Under the pieces are notes generated by a model. The model was given only the letters and a program-made list of their open reading frames with translations, had not been told where the DNA came from and searched no databases. From assembly GCA_937873135.1 (NCBI GenBank), contig CALMVQ010000163.1, forward strand, positions 23,033 through 87,032: a stretch of 64,000 nt of DNA. Reading direction: 5' to 3'. The translations under genes and the position numbers were made by a program. The DNA comes from an uncultured Scytonema sp. (lineage in GTDB: Bacteria > Cyanobacteriota > Cyanobacteriia > Cyanobacteriales > Nostocaceae). Positions 19,688-29,183 of this stretch are shown in pieces. Within the stretch, counting starts at the first letter, position 1. The number at the start of each line of letters is the position of its first letter.

Positions 19688-19819
19688 ACTCAAAGTCTCC
19701 GATCCCTTCTCCCTTGGAGTATCAGGCAGCAATAACTAGCCTCAGTTATAGCATTTAGCTTTTAGATTGCTATACATGAGAGGGGAATCAGGAGGAGTGT
19801 CATTCTAGACACCGAATCC

Positions 19820-20164
19820 TTAACACCGCTTTGCAAGGGTTTTATGACCTGTAGAGGTTTGCACAGGTTGCTTGATAATATTGGCAAGTTCCTGTAGCTG
19901 GCTTACTGCTTCTGCCCCCTCTAACTTCATTAATTCGCGGTCATCTCGCATCTCCGTCCAAGTGATCCCGTAATCTGATACTAAAAACCGAATGAGGTGG
20001 TTTTCTCCCAAACTAACCATGAAAGACGCACTGTTCATTTGGTCACCGCAGGTATAGCAAGAAGCTAGATACCCACGCCGCTCTAGTACGATCGCCAAGG
20101 CTTGTAGGTTCATCACTAAGTCTTGGACAAATTGCCGATGTTGTTGCGCTAGTCTCAGAAACAC
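19820..20164 (-). CDS. DUF1815 family protein
   Basis: A 114-residue cyanobacterial protein with the strongly conserved family sequence LERRGYLASCYTCGDQMNSASFMVSL followed by FLVSDYGITWTEMRDDRELMKLEG. It is soluble, with a CxxC pair (Cys55-Cys58 region) that could bind a metal or form a disulfide. The function is unknown. It appears monocistronic, 133 bp upstream of the thioesterase start on the same strand. Confidence 0.88.
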   Translation of the reverse strand: MFLRLAQQHRQFVQDLVMNLQALAIVLERRGYLASCYTCGDQMNSASFMVSLGENHLIRFLVSDYGITWTEMRDDRELMKLEGAEAVSQLQELANIIKQPVQTSTGHKTLAKRC

Positions 20165-21042
20165 GTTTTTCCTCCAAACACCACAATTAATTGAGTCTCT
20201 TTCACATTTTCTTTAGATTTTGCCTTCCAGTGGTATTGTAAACTATTCATTACAATTTCTAGATTGACTGAGAGTCATTTGATTAGCTACCTTGCTTAAG
20301 GTAGTGCAAAACGGCTTTTTTCACCGTATCGTAATATTCAATTTACAGATTTATAATTTCGGACAGAATTGCTAAGCTTATTATTTTCTTTACACAATTC
20401 CATCAGAGTAGATGGTAACACAGAACAATCCAATTTCAGAGTAACTCATATTGAGTGCAAATCAACTACTGAAAATGATACATATTACACCTTCATCAGT
20501 AATCTGTAGTCAAATTGACTACTCTCAGCAGCTTAAACGCAGCTATACATGTTTTGACGCCTGTTTAAAGACATCAACTGCAAATCGGTAAAAATAACAT
20601 CTCATTGAGATTGCAAGTCTGGTAGATGGTCTGGGCAATTTGAGCTTTTCGATTAGGACCTGCTTACTCGTTGGATAGTGATTAACTATACAGAAAATTT
20701 ACAGAATTCACAATCCCGATAAAATTCAAATTGTTTTATATATTACTGACCATAACTAAATCAAGGAGTTCCGTGTTGCCATTTCGGCATCATTTTCATT
20801 AAGCTTAGTTAAAAAGTAGTCTTTTATACTATTCCTTATTTGTCCTTAGTCGTGTGTTCTTTGTACTTAACGAGCAAAACTGTCAGCATGCACACCCGAA
20901 GTACTGCTACTCAGTCAGATCATTCGTGAATTAGTATAACTCTACAAGTCGATCAAACTGAATAGTGAAACCTAAATTCAAAACGAGCAACCCTCACTGA
21001 ACCGCATTTTATACTTCATCAATGAACACTTGACAAAAAGTT
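20165..21042. other. Intergenic region without recognised features
   Basis: About 880 bp, AT-rich, with no plausible coding frame on either strand. The left part must carry the DUF1815 promoter. No repeat or RNA gene recognised. Confidence 0.5.
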
Positions 21043-21074
21043 AAAGGCAGCTTGATTGCTCCGGCTGCCTTTTT
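21043..21074. terminator. Bidirectional intrinsic terminator after DUF2839
   Basis: Arms AAAGGCAGC (21043-21051) and GCTGCCTTT (21064-21072) form a nine-pair stem with a 12-nt loop. On the plus strand TTTTT follows; on the minus strand the stem runs into AACTTTTTG. It lies 21 bp after the stop of the minus-strand DUF2839 gene. Confidence 0.75.
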
Positions 21075-21095
21075 GAAAACTTTTGAATGCTGGGT

Positions 21096-21308
21096 TTAAA
21101 CGACTTGCCACCAACCAAGAGCTGGTCCGATAAAACGGATGATGATCCAAAATGCTATCAAACCGCCAATGCCAAATTTCGCAATGCGAGTTGACCATTT
21201 TACGAATAGTTCTGCTTGGGTTTTGGTGATTGGAACCCACGATAAAATTGTTGGTTCTTGACCGTATTTTTCTCCCAGTGCAGTTTTACGACGCTTTGCT
21301 TCACCCAT
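21096..21308 (-). CDS. DUF2839 family small membrane protein
   Basis: A 70-residue protein with the family opening MGEAKRRKTALGEKYGQE, a soluble basic segment, and a single membrane helix (about 45-65, GIGGLIAFWIIIRFIGPALGWW). The family is restricted to cyanobacteria and relatives and has no assigned function. A strong hairpin terminator follows its stop. Confidence 0.88.
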   Translation of the reverse strand: MGEAKRRKTALGEKYGQEPTILSWVPITKTQAELFVKWSTRIAKFGIGGLIAFWIIIRFIGPALGWWQVV

Positions 21309-21566
21309 AGTTTTAAAAATAAATCCGTGCTAACGCTGATAATAGCGCTTACTAGACAGCGATCGCACATGAAATACTTAATATTTATTGAAACTCTAAA
21401 ACCATAGCTTAAAGGATTTAGTCTGAGATAGTGCTTTAGTCTACAAATGAAACTATAGCACCATCCTGGTTCTCTCTACCTTCCATTCCTCGACTGACAA
21501 AGGACAATTTATATTTCAATTTTTTGTTTGATAACAGTTCACAGAAGCAGCCTTTTATTAGTAGAT

Positions 21567-23123
21567 TTACTGAGATTCCTCCTCACGAGCAGTAGAAAAG
21601 AGATTGGGATCAAGATAGTCAATGCGTGATAGGGGACTGAGAGCTGCAAGAACTTGTGCACCATAGCTTCGGATAATTACACGCGTATCTAGCAAAGCAA
21701 CGATCCCCTGAGTGTCTCGCATCGGAGCGATCGCACGCTGTAATTCATTCAAAGCCTTTGGTAACAAGTACAAACGAAACCAATCCTGGTGTGATCGCTT
21801 GTAATGAGATACAATACCCGCCACCAAGGGATTTTCTAAGGTTGGTAGAGGTAAAGTCGCGATGATTAAAAGTTGAGGTGCAGGCAGGACACTTTGATAC
21901 TCACGCCAAAATTCCCAACCACTGATCAAAATACCATTTTCATCTAGACAAGTTTTTTCCACCTGTACCCGTGAACCAAACTCTGAGGCAAGAATTGCCC
22001 CGACTTGCGATTTCAAAGGCACATCCCCTACCAGCACAACTGTTAATCCTGATGTGCTAGCACTAATGCATAGTAGTGTGCGAACTTTGTGAATAAATGC
22101 TGCTTGAAATTCTGGAGTATTAGGTAAGGGTAACTGATAAGGGATGTACAGTTGAATTGCTGACGTGTGGCTGTCTGAGGAAAATTTCAAGCAAGTTAAA
22201 TCATCCAAACCCAAGCGTTGGCGAAAAATTGGAGCCTCTGCTTCTGGTTCTAAGGCACTGCCAATTAACACTACAGGTTGGCGATCCCATATTGGGGATA
22301 GTATTTTCCCTAATTCAATTGGGGTGGAGTGCAAGGAAAATAAACCTTGACGACGGGCAATCGTCGCCCAAAGCAGAGGAGGGGCGGTGTAAGGGAGAGG
22401 GGGGCTTGGAATACGGTTTTGAAATAGCGCGAACTTTTTCCAGGGATCGGGTAGATTCGCGACATCTAACACCGAATAGAGACGCATTAAAATCTCTTCT
22501 TCAAGCGGGGAGAGCAGATAACATTCGTAGGGATTAGCCGGATGCTGGAATAACTCATGTGTTAATTGCACTCGCGCACTCCGAATAACTTCCGCGATTT
22601 GCGGACAAGCTAGCATGAGCCGATCCCAGTCGTATGGTTCAACACTAACGGTTAGTTGATCACGCACCCAATCTTCTAAATCGTCCACACCATCAATAAT
22701 TGTTGGGATGCCTTGAGGAAAGTCATTCCTATGATCTAATTGCGCTCTTAACCAAGCTTCAGGAGAAACAAGCAAGAGTCCTTGAAAGTCGTCGGATGGC
22801 CAAGCGTTACCTGTTCTAATAGGTTTGTTGACTTGCAGCCATTGCTGTAGACGGGGAATTTCTACTTTTAGTAGGCGTTGTTGCACTGCCTCTGTTGCAA
22901 CAATAATTACAGGATCATGCCACATCAGTGCCGATGCCACAAAGCTAGTACGATATCGTCCTTGATAACCTGAGACTGCCCCTACTTGAATTAAGGCACT
23001 TCTTCTCAGGCGTAAGGCGCGTGCCACCAACCGTGCCATCGTCAAATGATGAGGCCAAGAAGGGAAACCTGCCTGACTTCGCAAGAAGTTATGTAGTGAC
23101 AAATGAACTTCGGCCTCAATCAC
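21567..23123 (-). CDS. DinG/helicase-C-like protein with degenerate ATPase motifs
   Basis: A 518-residue protein. The C-terminal third (LIIATLPLPTLENPLVAG, then LPKALNELQRAIAPMRDTQGIVALLDTRV) matches the helicase C-terminal region of DinG/XPD-type helicases, including the Gln-to-Arg motif VI region. In the N-terminal half, where a Walker A loop is expected, it reads QVGAVSGYQGRYRTSF (46-61), with no GKT. The usual DEAH box corresponds to IIDGVDDLEDW. The four Fe-S cysteines of DinG are also not evident. It is thus probably a non-hydrolysing paralogue with a DNA-binding or structural role. Monocistronic, divergent from the M48 protease. Confidence 0.75.
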   Translation of the reverse strand: MIEAEVHLSLHNFLRSQAGFPSWPHHLTMARLVARALRLRRSALIQVGAVSGYQGRYRTSFVASALMWHDPVIIVATEAVQQRLLKVEIPRLQQWLQVNKPIRTGNAWPSDDFQGLLLVSPEAWLRAQLDHRNDFPQGIPTIIDGVDDLEDWVRDQLTVSVEPYDWDRLMLACPQIAEVIRSARVQLTHELFQHPANPYECYLLSPLEEEILMRLYSVLDVANLPDPWKKFALFQNRIPSPPLPYTAPPLLWATIARRQGLFSLHSTPIELGKILSPIWDRQPVVLIGSALEPEAEAPIFRQRLGLDDLTCLKFSSDSHTSAIQLYIPYQLPLPNTPEFQAAFIHKVRTLLCISASTSGLTVVLVGDVPLKSQVGAILASEFGSRVQVEKTCLDENGILISGWEFWREYQSVLPAPQLLIIATLPLPTLENPLVAGIVSHYKRSHQDWFRLYLLPKALNELQRAIAPMRDTQGIVALLDTRVIIRSYGAQVLAALSPLSRIDYLDPNLFSTAREEESQ

Positions 23124-23332
23124 ACGCTTTTCATCCCATACAAAGTAATGTTTACTGCTGTCTTCCCCATTTCTATTATGTTGTTATTTGCCAGTGGTTA
23201 ATTGTTAGTTGTTATATTAACCACTAACCGCTAATGTCAGGGCGGGTTTAAAAGAATATTGCATCTGCGGTTGACGCCGTGATCGCTGTGTTCAGCCCAC
23301 GACACACTTACTAATCACCAGTTACTTAAATT

Positions 23333-24298
23333 ATGCCAACTTATACAGGAATTTCCAGCGAAGCTTTTAGGCATCCCCTAGATCGCCAAGCTGAACAAAC
23401 TTTACGCAGTTTGCCCGGATTTGACTTAATCGCGCGTAAATTCGTGGAATTTTTCTACGAGCGCCCTCAGTTAGTCTATCTTATGGGTAACAGCATCCAA
23501 GTTGGACCGCGTCAATATTCCACTATTTACCAGATGCTTCGAGAATGTGCGCGGGATTTAGACATTTATCCAGAACCAACACTCTTTGTCTCGCAAAATC
23601 CTCAAGCAAATAGCTATGCCCTAGGGCAAGAACATCCTTATGTAGTCATAAATACAGGGATATTGGACTTACTGAATGAATCTGAGATTATGGCAGTTTT
23701 AGCTCATGAATTGGGACATATTAAATGTGGTCATACTATTTTAATTCAAATGGCGATGTGGGCGATGAATGCTGCTTCCGCCCTTGGTGAATTGACCTTT
23801 GGTATAGGTAATTTCGTCAGTCAAGGTTTGATTTATGCTTTTTATGAATGGCGGCGCAAAGCGGAGTTATCTGCTGATCGCGCTGCTTTGTTAGTGATGG
23901 ATGATTTAAATCCAGTTATGACTTCAATGATGAAAGTCTCTGGTGGCAGTCTTAAATATGCTAATGAGTGCAGTTTACAGGAGTTCATCCGTCAGTCAGA
24001 AAATTATCAAGCACTTGATGGAGATGGACTTAATCAAGTTTATAAATTCTTGATTTATAATGGTTCTCAAGGTACAATGCTCAGCCATCCTTTTCCGGTA
24101 GAACGCTTACATTACTTACAAGAGTGGGCAAGCTCGGAAGACTATCAGCAAATTAAGAAAGGAAATTATCAGCGATCGTCTGCTTCAGGTGCAGTCAATG
24201 TTACGGCGGAAACGTCTCAAAACGAAGCAGAAGCTTTGCGCCGTCAAATTGAAGAATTGCAACAAGAAATTAATAGAATTCAAAAACCTGATCGGTAA
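23333..24298 (+). CDS. M48-family zinc metallopeptidase
   Basis: A 321-residue protease. The zinc site is HELGH (His125, Glu126, His129) with third ligand Glu178 in AELSADRAAL. It starts MPTYTGISSEAFRHPLDRQAEQTLRSLPGFD, the form common in cyanobacterial M48 proteins without long N-terminal membrane helices; a hydrophobic stretch at about 136-172 may contact the membrane. The tail (about 285-321) is a charged coiled coil. Likely a quality-control or maturation protease; substrate unknown. A partial copy of a dispersed repeat (GGGCGGGTTT, near 23240) lies upstream. Confidence 0.9.
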   Translation: MPTYTGISSEAFRHPLDRQAEQTLRSLPGFDLIARKFVEFFYERPQLVYLMGNSIQVGPRQYSTIYQMLRECARDLDIYPEPTLFVSQNPQANSYALGQEHPYVVINTGILDLLNESEIMAVLAHELGHIKCGHTILIQMAMWAMNAASALGELTFGIGNFVSQGLIYAFYEWRRKAELSADRAALLVMDDLNPVMTSMMKVSGGSLKYANECSLQEFIRQSENYQALDGDGLNQVYKFLIYNGSQGTMLSHPFPVERLHYLQEWASSEDYQQIKKGNYQRSSASGAVNVTAETSQNEAEALRRQIEELQQEINRIQKPDR

Positions 24299-24435
24299 AG
24301 CAGTTAGCAATCAGCAATCAGCAATCAGCTTGTATTATTTTTAGCCTGAGAGACTTAGATCTGTTGAACGTATTTGCCCAATTTACTTCTCCATAATCGA
24401 CCAATTGCTGACTGTTAACTGCTACTGCTAATAAA

Positions 24436-24675
24436 TTATACAGTCGGAGCAAAGCGAAAATCGGCAACTAATGGCAGTTCAAAAAGAGTTTGCTCTGATA
24501 GCCTTTGGGAAAAGAAGAGTATTTCTAGGTTCTCTATTTCGCCAGTAGCAGGATTAAGACGAGCAATCACACCATAATCAATTTCTGCTGGTTCTTGATC
24601 TGGGTATGGGCGACGTTTGTTAATATACAAAGTGTCACCTTCGCGATTGTATTCAAACTCTAATTTCGCGTTCAT
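24436..24675 (-). CDS. DUF2283 family protein
   Basis: A 79-residue protein from the ATG at 24675 (MNAKLEFEYNREGDTLYI), the conserved start of DUF2283. The family has a small beta-rich fold (YDREGDTLYI...AEIDYGVIARLNPATGEIENLEIL here) and no proven function; it is often found with toxin-antitoxin-like small genes. An upstream ATG 12 codons earlier is in frame but adds a low-complexity Gln-rich leader. No clear ribosome-binding site. Confidence 0.83.
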   Translation of the reverse strand: MNAKLEFEYNREGDTLYINKRRPYPDQEPAEIDYGVIARLNPATGEIENLEILFFSQRLSEQTLFELPLVADFRFAPTV

Positions 24676-24711
24676 ATAATTTGTGGTATGTTGCTGTTGT
24701 CTAATAAGCAA

Positions 24712-25306
24712 TTAGCCATCAGCTATCAGCATAAATAAATTTTTTCTTTGACTTATTGTTGAAGATTTACATAAGTCAGTTTTTATGCTGTTAGCACGAC
24801 AGAACTTTCGGCTAAATGCTTCAAGAATTGGATCACCACTGAATAACAAGACAAATCCCTGTCAATGCTTTATAGCCAATTTAGTCTTGATATTTCGAGG
24901 TAACCTTGAGATTTACTATTTCTGAAAATATTGGCATCTTTGCTAATGTTACAGAAATAACCTACAGCCAATTTCTAGCACAAATTCTTAAAGAATATCT
25001 TCCTAAGAGCAATTGCTATCGGTACAGAAAAATTCCGAGATAACTCTATTATAACTCTCATTCTCTTTGAACTCAAGAAGTAAGCATTCAGCTATCAGCT
25101 ATGAGCAGGTATAACTTATAAGAATTCGAGTTATGTTATCCTTGTCTAAAAAAATCAAGAATACAGTTGACTTTTAAACTGCTGAAGTGCTTGAATGCTG
25201 AGAGCAAATTTTGGTTTTTTTCCGGAATGCCATCAGCTGCTATTGTATTTAAATGTGTCGGGGAGAGTGTCAAAATGAAGTTCTGCCCCCTCAGAGTTCG
25301 TCAACT
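24712..25306. other. Intergenic region with short CAGCTAT/CAGCAAT-type repeats
   Basis: About 590 bp without a gene, upstream of lysS. Short tandem words of the type AGCTATCAGC/AGCAATCAGC occur here (near 24715 and 25090) and at 24303-24330 on the other side of DUF2283. Such short tandem repeats are common in Nostocales intergenic DNA. The lysS promoter is not resolved. Confidence 0.5.
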
Positions 25307-26824
25307 ATGTCGGAAGAAGATATCCGTGCTGCACGGTTAGAAAAAGTAGAACAGCTCAAGCAGCTTAAAATTAATCCCTACGCCTATCGTTGGGAATCAA
25401 CTCATCACGCTGCTGAGTTGCAGGAAAAATTTGCCGATTTGCCTACTGGTGAAGAAGTAGACTTGGAAGTTACCATTGCCGGACGCATCATGACGCGGCG
25501 CTTTTTAGGTAAACTGGCATTTTTCACTTTACAAGATGAAACTGGCACAATTCAGCTTTATCTAGAGAAAAAACGCATCCAAGAAGGCATGGTAGATATT
25601 GATACCGATGCCTTCAAGCATTTGGATAAGCTAGTAGATGCAGGTGACATCATCGGGGTTAATGGGACGATTAAACGGACTGAAAAGGGCGAGTTATCTG
25701 TTTATGTCAAAACTTATACCATTCTAACCAAATCTCTTTTGCCTTTACCCGACAAGTGGCATGGGTTGACGGATGTTGCCAAGCGCTACCGTCAGCGTTA
25801 TGTTGATTTGATTGTTAACCCTGAAGTCCGACAAACCTTTCGCCGCCGTGCTCAAATTACTGCTGGGATTCGTAGATACTTAGAAAATCGTGATTTTATA
25901 GAAATCGAAACTCCTGTTCTTCAAGGGGAAGCGGGGGGTGCGGATGCAAGGCCATTCATCACCTACCACAACACATTGGAAATGCAGTTGTATTTGCGAA
26001 TCGCTACAGAACTCCATCTTAAGCGGTTAATTGTGGGAGGGTTTGAAAAAGTGTTTGAACTGGGACGGATTTTCCGTAATGAGGGAATTTCTACCCGTCA
26101 CAATCCGGAATTTACTTCAATTGAAGTTTATCAAGCCTACGCTGACTATAACGACATGATGGCGTTGACAGAGGGAATGATTACCACTGTTGCTCAAGAG
26201 GTACTTGGTACACTACAAATTACCTACCAAGGTACGTCGATTGATTTGACTTCTCCTTGGCGACGTGTCACCATGCATGATCTTGTCAAGGAATATACAG
26301 AGTTAGATTTCAATTTTCCAACTCTGGAAGAAGCAAAAACATCTGCTAAAAATGCTGGTATTGAAGGTGTAGAAGGTTGTACTTCTATTGGGAAAATCCT
26401 CAACCAAGCCTTTGAACAAAAGGTAGAGGAAAACTTAATTCAACCTACTTTTGTCATCGACTTTCCTATAGAAATTTCGCCACTGGCAAAGCCACACCGT
26501 TCTAAACCCGGTATAGTGGAACGGTTTGAGTTATTTATGGTAGGGCGAGAGACTGCGAACAGTTTCTCAGAGTTGACTGATCCTATCGATCAGCGCCAAC
26601 GTCTAGAAGCACAAGCCGCACGCAAAGCAGCTGGCGATTTGGAAGCACAAGGTGTGGACGAAGATTTTCTCACGGCGTTGGAGTACGGTATGCCCCCTAC
26701 AGGTGGTTTGGGTATTGGGATTGATCGCTTGGTGATGTTGTTAACTGACTGTGCTAGTATTCGGGATGCGATCGCATTCCCGTTACTCAAACCTGAAAAA
26801 TCCCAAGATTCTGATACTGAATAA
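25307..26824 (+). CDS. lysS: Lysyl-tRNA synthetase, class II
   Basis: Charges tRNA-Lys. From the ATG at 25307 ([20 protein letters not shown]) it has 505 residues. The N-terminal OB-fold anticodon domain ([24 protein letters not shown]) is followed by the class II core: motif 2 [15 protein letters not shown] and motif 3 [13 protein letters not shown]. An in-frame ATG 18 codons earlier adds a non-conserved segment. A 20-bp perfect terminator stem follows 54 bp downstream, and a decayed partial copy of the 3' end lies about 800 bp downstream. Confidence 0.97.
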   Translation: MSEEDIRAARLEKVEQLKQLKINPYAYRWESTHHAAELQEKFADLPTGEEVDLEVTIAGRIMTRRFLGKLAFFTLQDETGTIQLYLEKKRIQEGMVDIDTDAFKHLDKLVDAGDIIGVNGTIKRTEKGELSVYVKTYTILTKSLLPLPDKWHGLTDVAKRYRQRYVDLIVNPEVRQTFRRRAQITAGIRRYLENRDFIEIETPVLQGEAGGADARPFITYHNTLEMQLYLRIATELHLKRLIVGGFEKVFELGRIFRNEGISTRHNPEFTSIEVYQAYADYNDMMALTEGMITTVAQEVLGTLQITYQGTSIDLTSPWRRVTMHDLVKEYTELDFNFPTLEEAKTSAKNAGIEGVEGCTSIGKILNQAFEQKVEENLIQPTFVIDFPIEISPLAKPHRSKPGIVERFELFMVGRETANSFSELTDPIDQRQRLEAQAARKAAGDLEAQGVDEDFLTALEYGMPPTGGLGIGIDRLVMLLTDCASIRDAIAFPLLKPEKSQDSDTE

Positions 26825-26877
26825 GGGGTAGGTGGAAGAAGTGCGAATGTTGTAAAGCACCAAATTTTGCTGTAAAC

Positions 26878-26921
26878 AAAAGTTAAGGTGTGCGTAACTT
26901 TTTACGCACACCTTAACTTTT
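26878..26921 (+). terminator. Very strong hairpin terminator after lysS
   Basis: Two 20-base arms (26878-26897 and 26902-26921) are perfectly complementary, with a 4-base loop. The left arm starts AAAAGTTAAGG and the right arm ends CCTTAACTTTT, so a short T-run closes the structure on the plus strand. It works in principle in both directions. Confidence 0.85.
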
Positions 26922-26984
26922 GGATTATAATTATAGTTACTCCTGAACAATTTGAAAATTATCTAATATGATTAAAGCGCCAAG

Positions 26985-27074
26985 ACAAAGGCAGCGCACC
27001 CTTGGGGGTTTCCCCCGTGGAAGCGACTGTCCGTGCCTTGTCCTGTCGGACACGCTGCGTGTCGCAGAGAAGGA
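26985..27074. repeat. Palindromic dispersed repeat cluster
   Basis: Contains the palindrome GGGGGTTTCCCCC (about 27004-27016) and the inverted pair TGTCCG...CGGACA with an adjacent CGCTGCGTGTCGCAG. These are typical of Nostocales dispersed palindromic elements. It abuts the TnpB fragment and seems to replace its upstream part. Confidence 0.5.
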
Positions 27075-27238
27075 TGTGCTTTCAAAAAAATCAAAGTTTA
27101 AAACTCTCAGATAGAGTGTTTGTTTGTACTAATCCGGAATGCCGCCACATGGAGGATCGGGATTTACACGCATCTTTAAATCTGGCACAAGTGCCAGAAG
27201 AACATATTAGTAGTAGGGTGGGAACCATCCGAAATTAG
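27075..27238 (+). pseudogene. TnpB (IS200/IS605 family) C-terminal fragment
   Basis: The frame reads KNQSLKLSDRVFVCTNPECRHMEDRDLHASLNLAQ, the second zinc-ribbon knuckle (Cys-x4-Cys here written CTNPEC) and the DRDxxAxxNL block of the RuvC-like nuclease in TnpB. The first knuckle, the RuvC core and the N-terminus are missing, and a stop follows after RVGTIRN while TnpB-like tail sequence seems to continue out of frame. It is a dead remnant; no TnpA or intact ends were found. Confidence 0.75.
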
Positions 27239-27520
27239 ATGCCTGTGGACAGTCAGGAGCCGACGGGAGCTGGTTGAAGCAGGAATTGTCGAACGATGTC
27301 TAGTAAATAAGGTTCAGTAATTAAAAACTAACTGACTATCAACAGATATTATAGAAATTTCTGCAAGCTGTAAAATAATTCCTCCGTAAAAGGAGTGGGA
27401 AATATTGAAGATTATTTATGGGTCAGCGTAGCTAAATTTAGCATACAACAAATTTAGTTGTTATTCTCTTTGGCTGTACTTAGGTACATGTTAATTATCC
27501 TTGAGCCAGTTATTCCTTTT

Positions 27521-27596
27521 GTATTGGATTAAGCACTTGGTAATGTTATTAACTGATTGCACCAATATTAGGAAGTTGAGCGCATTCCCGTTAAGT
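27521..27596 (+). pseudogene. Decayed copy of the lysS 3' end
   Basis: This stretch aligns with lysS 26712-26788, covering the codons for [25 protein letters not shown]. It reads GTATTGG, then TTGGTAATGTTATTAACTGATTGC, and later GCGCATTCCCGTTA, with scattered substitutions and single-base gaps. The peptide LLTDCTNIRKLSAFPL is still recognisable. It lies about 800 bp downstream of the parent, with the TnpB remnant between them. Confidence 0.8.
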
Positions 27597-27859
27597 TAGG
27601 TTGGCGCAAAAAGTATAAATATATAACAAATGTTTGCTCAGCAGCCTATTAACAACTATTGAGTAATCATGCTGAAAACTCACTTTTTGGAGCGTAGAGG
27701 CGAATTCTCAAAAAAAGACGACGATGTCCTAATGTAAAATTGTGTTGATTCACGCCTGCTTACCTATTCACATCGGAAAAATGCTAAATGGTAAACATAA
27801 TGACATAAAATAATCAAAGAAATTTTATTAAAATATTAATTGTTCAGGACAAGCATCCT
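27597..27859. other. AT-rich gap upstream of the unknown two-gene cassette
   Basis: Together with 27239-27520 this is AT-rich DNA without recognisable genes. The two pieces flank the lysS copy. No promoter elements could be assigned with confidence for the gene at 27860. Confidence 0.4.
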
Positions 27860-28552
27860 TTGCAGGCAAAAGAGATTAAATATAAACTAAACTCCCTCAT
27901 CAAGGAAGCATCCACGAACGAGCCGAATTTGGCAAGAAGGTTAGAGGAGATAAATCGTTGGGTTAAAGATGTTAAGCCAGGTTCGCTGACAGCAAAAAAG
28001 TTTGTCATGCATTTTCTCTTGCAAATAATTAGAGATTCTCAAATTTGGCTAGACATTGTCAGTTTGTCAGAAGAAGAGCGACAATTGTATTATCAGCGAA
28101 TGACGGCAACGGAAAGATATTGGTATAGCTATCTCTTTCCCAAATGGCTCAAAGAAACAGATCCAAAGTTTTATCTCTGGAAGCAAAAACTGATGGCGGG
28201 AGAATTTTATCAGACTGATGCTCATGTTCTTAAATCCATAGCTACTGACATTGTGCGTCGTGAAGGGACTTTTTGGCAGTGCTATGTAGCAGACTTGTCA
28301 ATGGCAACCGATCTTATTGTCAGTAGTAAGCAGGAAAAGCCTCTTTGCATTCAAATTACTAGTCTCTCTGATGAATTCTCTCAAGAAAAGTATGATAATT
28401 GGGAAAATACTCTACAACAATGGGGCATAGATAAAGGACTTTTCTTAAGCTCCAATCCTAAAATCAACGATCTAGCAAATAGGATCGTAAATATAGTGCT
28501 ATACAACAGCGATCGCATAACAACGGGTCATTATTTAAAACTAAGCTTGTAG
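27860..28552 (+). CDS. Unknown protein with degenerate PD-(D/E)xK-like core
   Basis: A 230-residue protein starting at TTG (27860). The first half is helical and basic (KYKLNSLIKEASTNEPNLARRLEEINRW). The C-terminal part reads VRREGTFWQCYVADLSMATDLIVSSKQ, then PLCIQITSL, then a helix and GIDKGLFLSSN. This order resembles a restriction-endonuclease-like core in which Asp151 is kept but the E-x-K pair is replaced by Gln165-Ile-Thr167. If so, it is not a nuclease in the usual sense. It is followed 64 bp later by an acidic protein on the same strand, and preceded by mobile-element scars. No family recognised; the fold assignment is inference. Confidence 0.7.
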   Translation: MQAKEIKYKLNSLIKEASTNEPNLARRLEEINRWVKDVKPGSLTAKKFVMHFLLQIIRDSQIWLDIVSLSEEERQLYYQRMTATERYWYSYLFPKWLKETDPKFYLWKQKLMAGEFYQTDAHVLKSIATDIVRREGTFWQCYVADLSMATDLIVSSKQEKPLCIQITSLSDEFSQEKYDNWENTLQQWGIDKGLFLSSNPKINDLANRIVNIVLYNSDRITTGHYLKLSL

Positions 28553-28616
28553 TGTCAAGTCAATTACATTTACTAATTGTTCACAAACAGATATTGCTCA
28601 CCCTCTCGTAATCATA

Positions 28617-29066
28617 GTGGAAGAACAACAAAGCGCTCGGCAAGAGAGAGTTGAAAAATTCATTCAACATTTAGAACAAGCCAGACAATTGCAGCGAGAC
28701 TGGATGAACTATGGACTTGAATGCGTAGACTTGTATGTTGAAGATGTGGAAGAAGATTGGCTGGAATTGTGGGGGGAAAATGAAGATGAGCAACAAATGA
28801 TTGTTGCTGTAACAACATTTCTAGAAAGTAGTGACTGGGCGGCTACTAGGGTAAGAAAGCAGCTAAAACACAAATCACTCTCAGAAACTGCAACTGAGTT
28901 GGAAAAATGTTTAAGTCTCCCTGAAGAATATAACAGAATTTTTGCTGTTAAAAATGTGTTAGCTGAAACTTTAGATTCGCGGAACGACAATGATGAAATC
29001 GACTTACTGGATTTAGCCGAGAATCTTCTTGAGAGGTTAACAGAAATTGTAGAAAACCACAATTAA
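28617..29066 (+). CDS. Unknown small acidic protein
   Basis: A 149-residue protein from a GTG start at 28617. It is mostly helical and very acidic (YVEDVEEDWLELWGENEDEQQ and DNDEIDLLDLAENLLERLTEIVENHN), with one basic patch in the middle (RVRKQLKHKSL). No signal or membrane segment. It probably forms an operon with the 230-residue protein upstream (64 bp gap). I do not recognise it. A partner, inhibitor or DNA-mimic role would be speculation. Confidence 0.68.
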   Translation: MEEQQSARQERVEKFIQHLEQARQLQRDWMNYGLECVDLYVEDVEEDWLELWGENEDEQQMIVAVTTFLESSDWAATRVRKQLKHKSLSETATELEKCLSLPEEYNRIFAVKNVLAETLDSRNDNDEIDLLDLAENLLERLTEIVENHN

Positions 29067-29183
29067 AACATCCTAGTACATGACGGCTAAAATAAAGCTA
29101 CCATTGGGAATTACTTATAGCCTCCAACTCAAGCTATTTGAATTTTCAATTCCATCGCGGTATTAGTAAACTCAGCAGGCATG

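Noticed and set aside
22157..22537. Plus-strand frame of 126 codons inside the DinG-like gene
   Set aside because: Antisense shadow; the minus-strand frame is long, continuous and family-like.
21567..23123. DinG-like gene as a pseudogene
   Set aside because: The frame is complete over 518 codons without frameshift and the protein looks well folded; loss of motifs seems functional rather than decay.
24712..25306. Possible riboswitch or T-box upstream of lysS
   Set aside because: No conserved T-box or lysine-riboswitch core and no terminator-antiterminator pair could be found.
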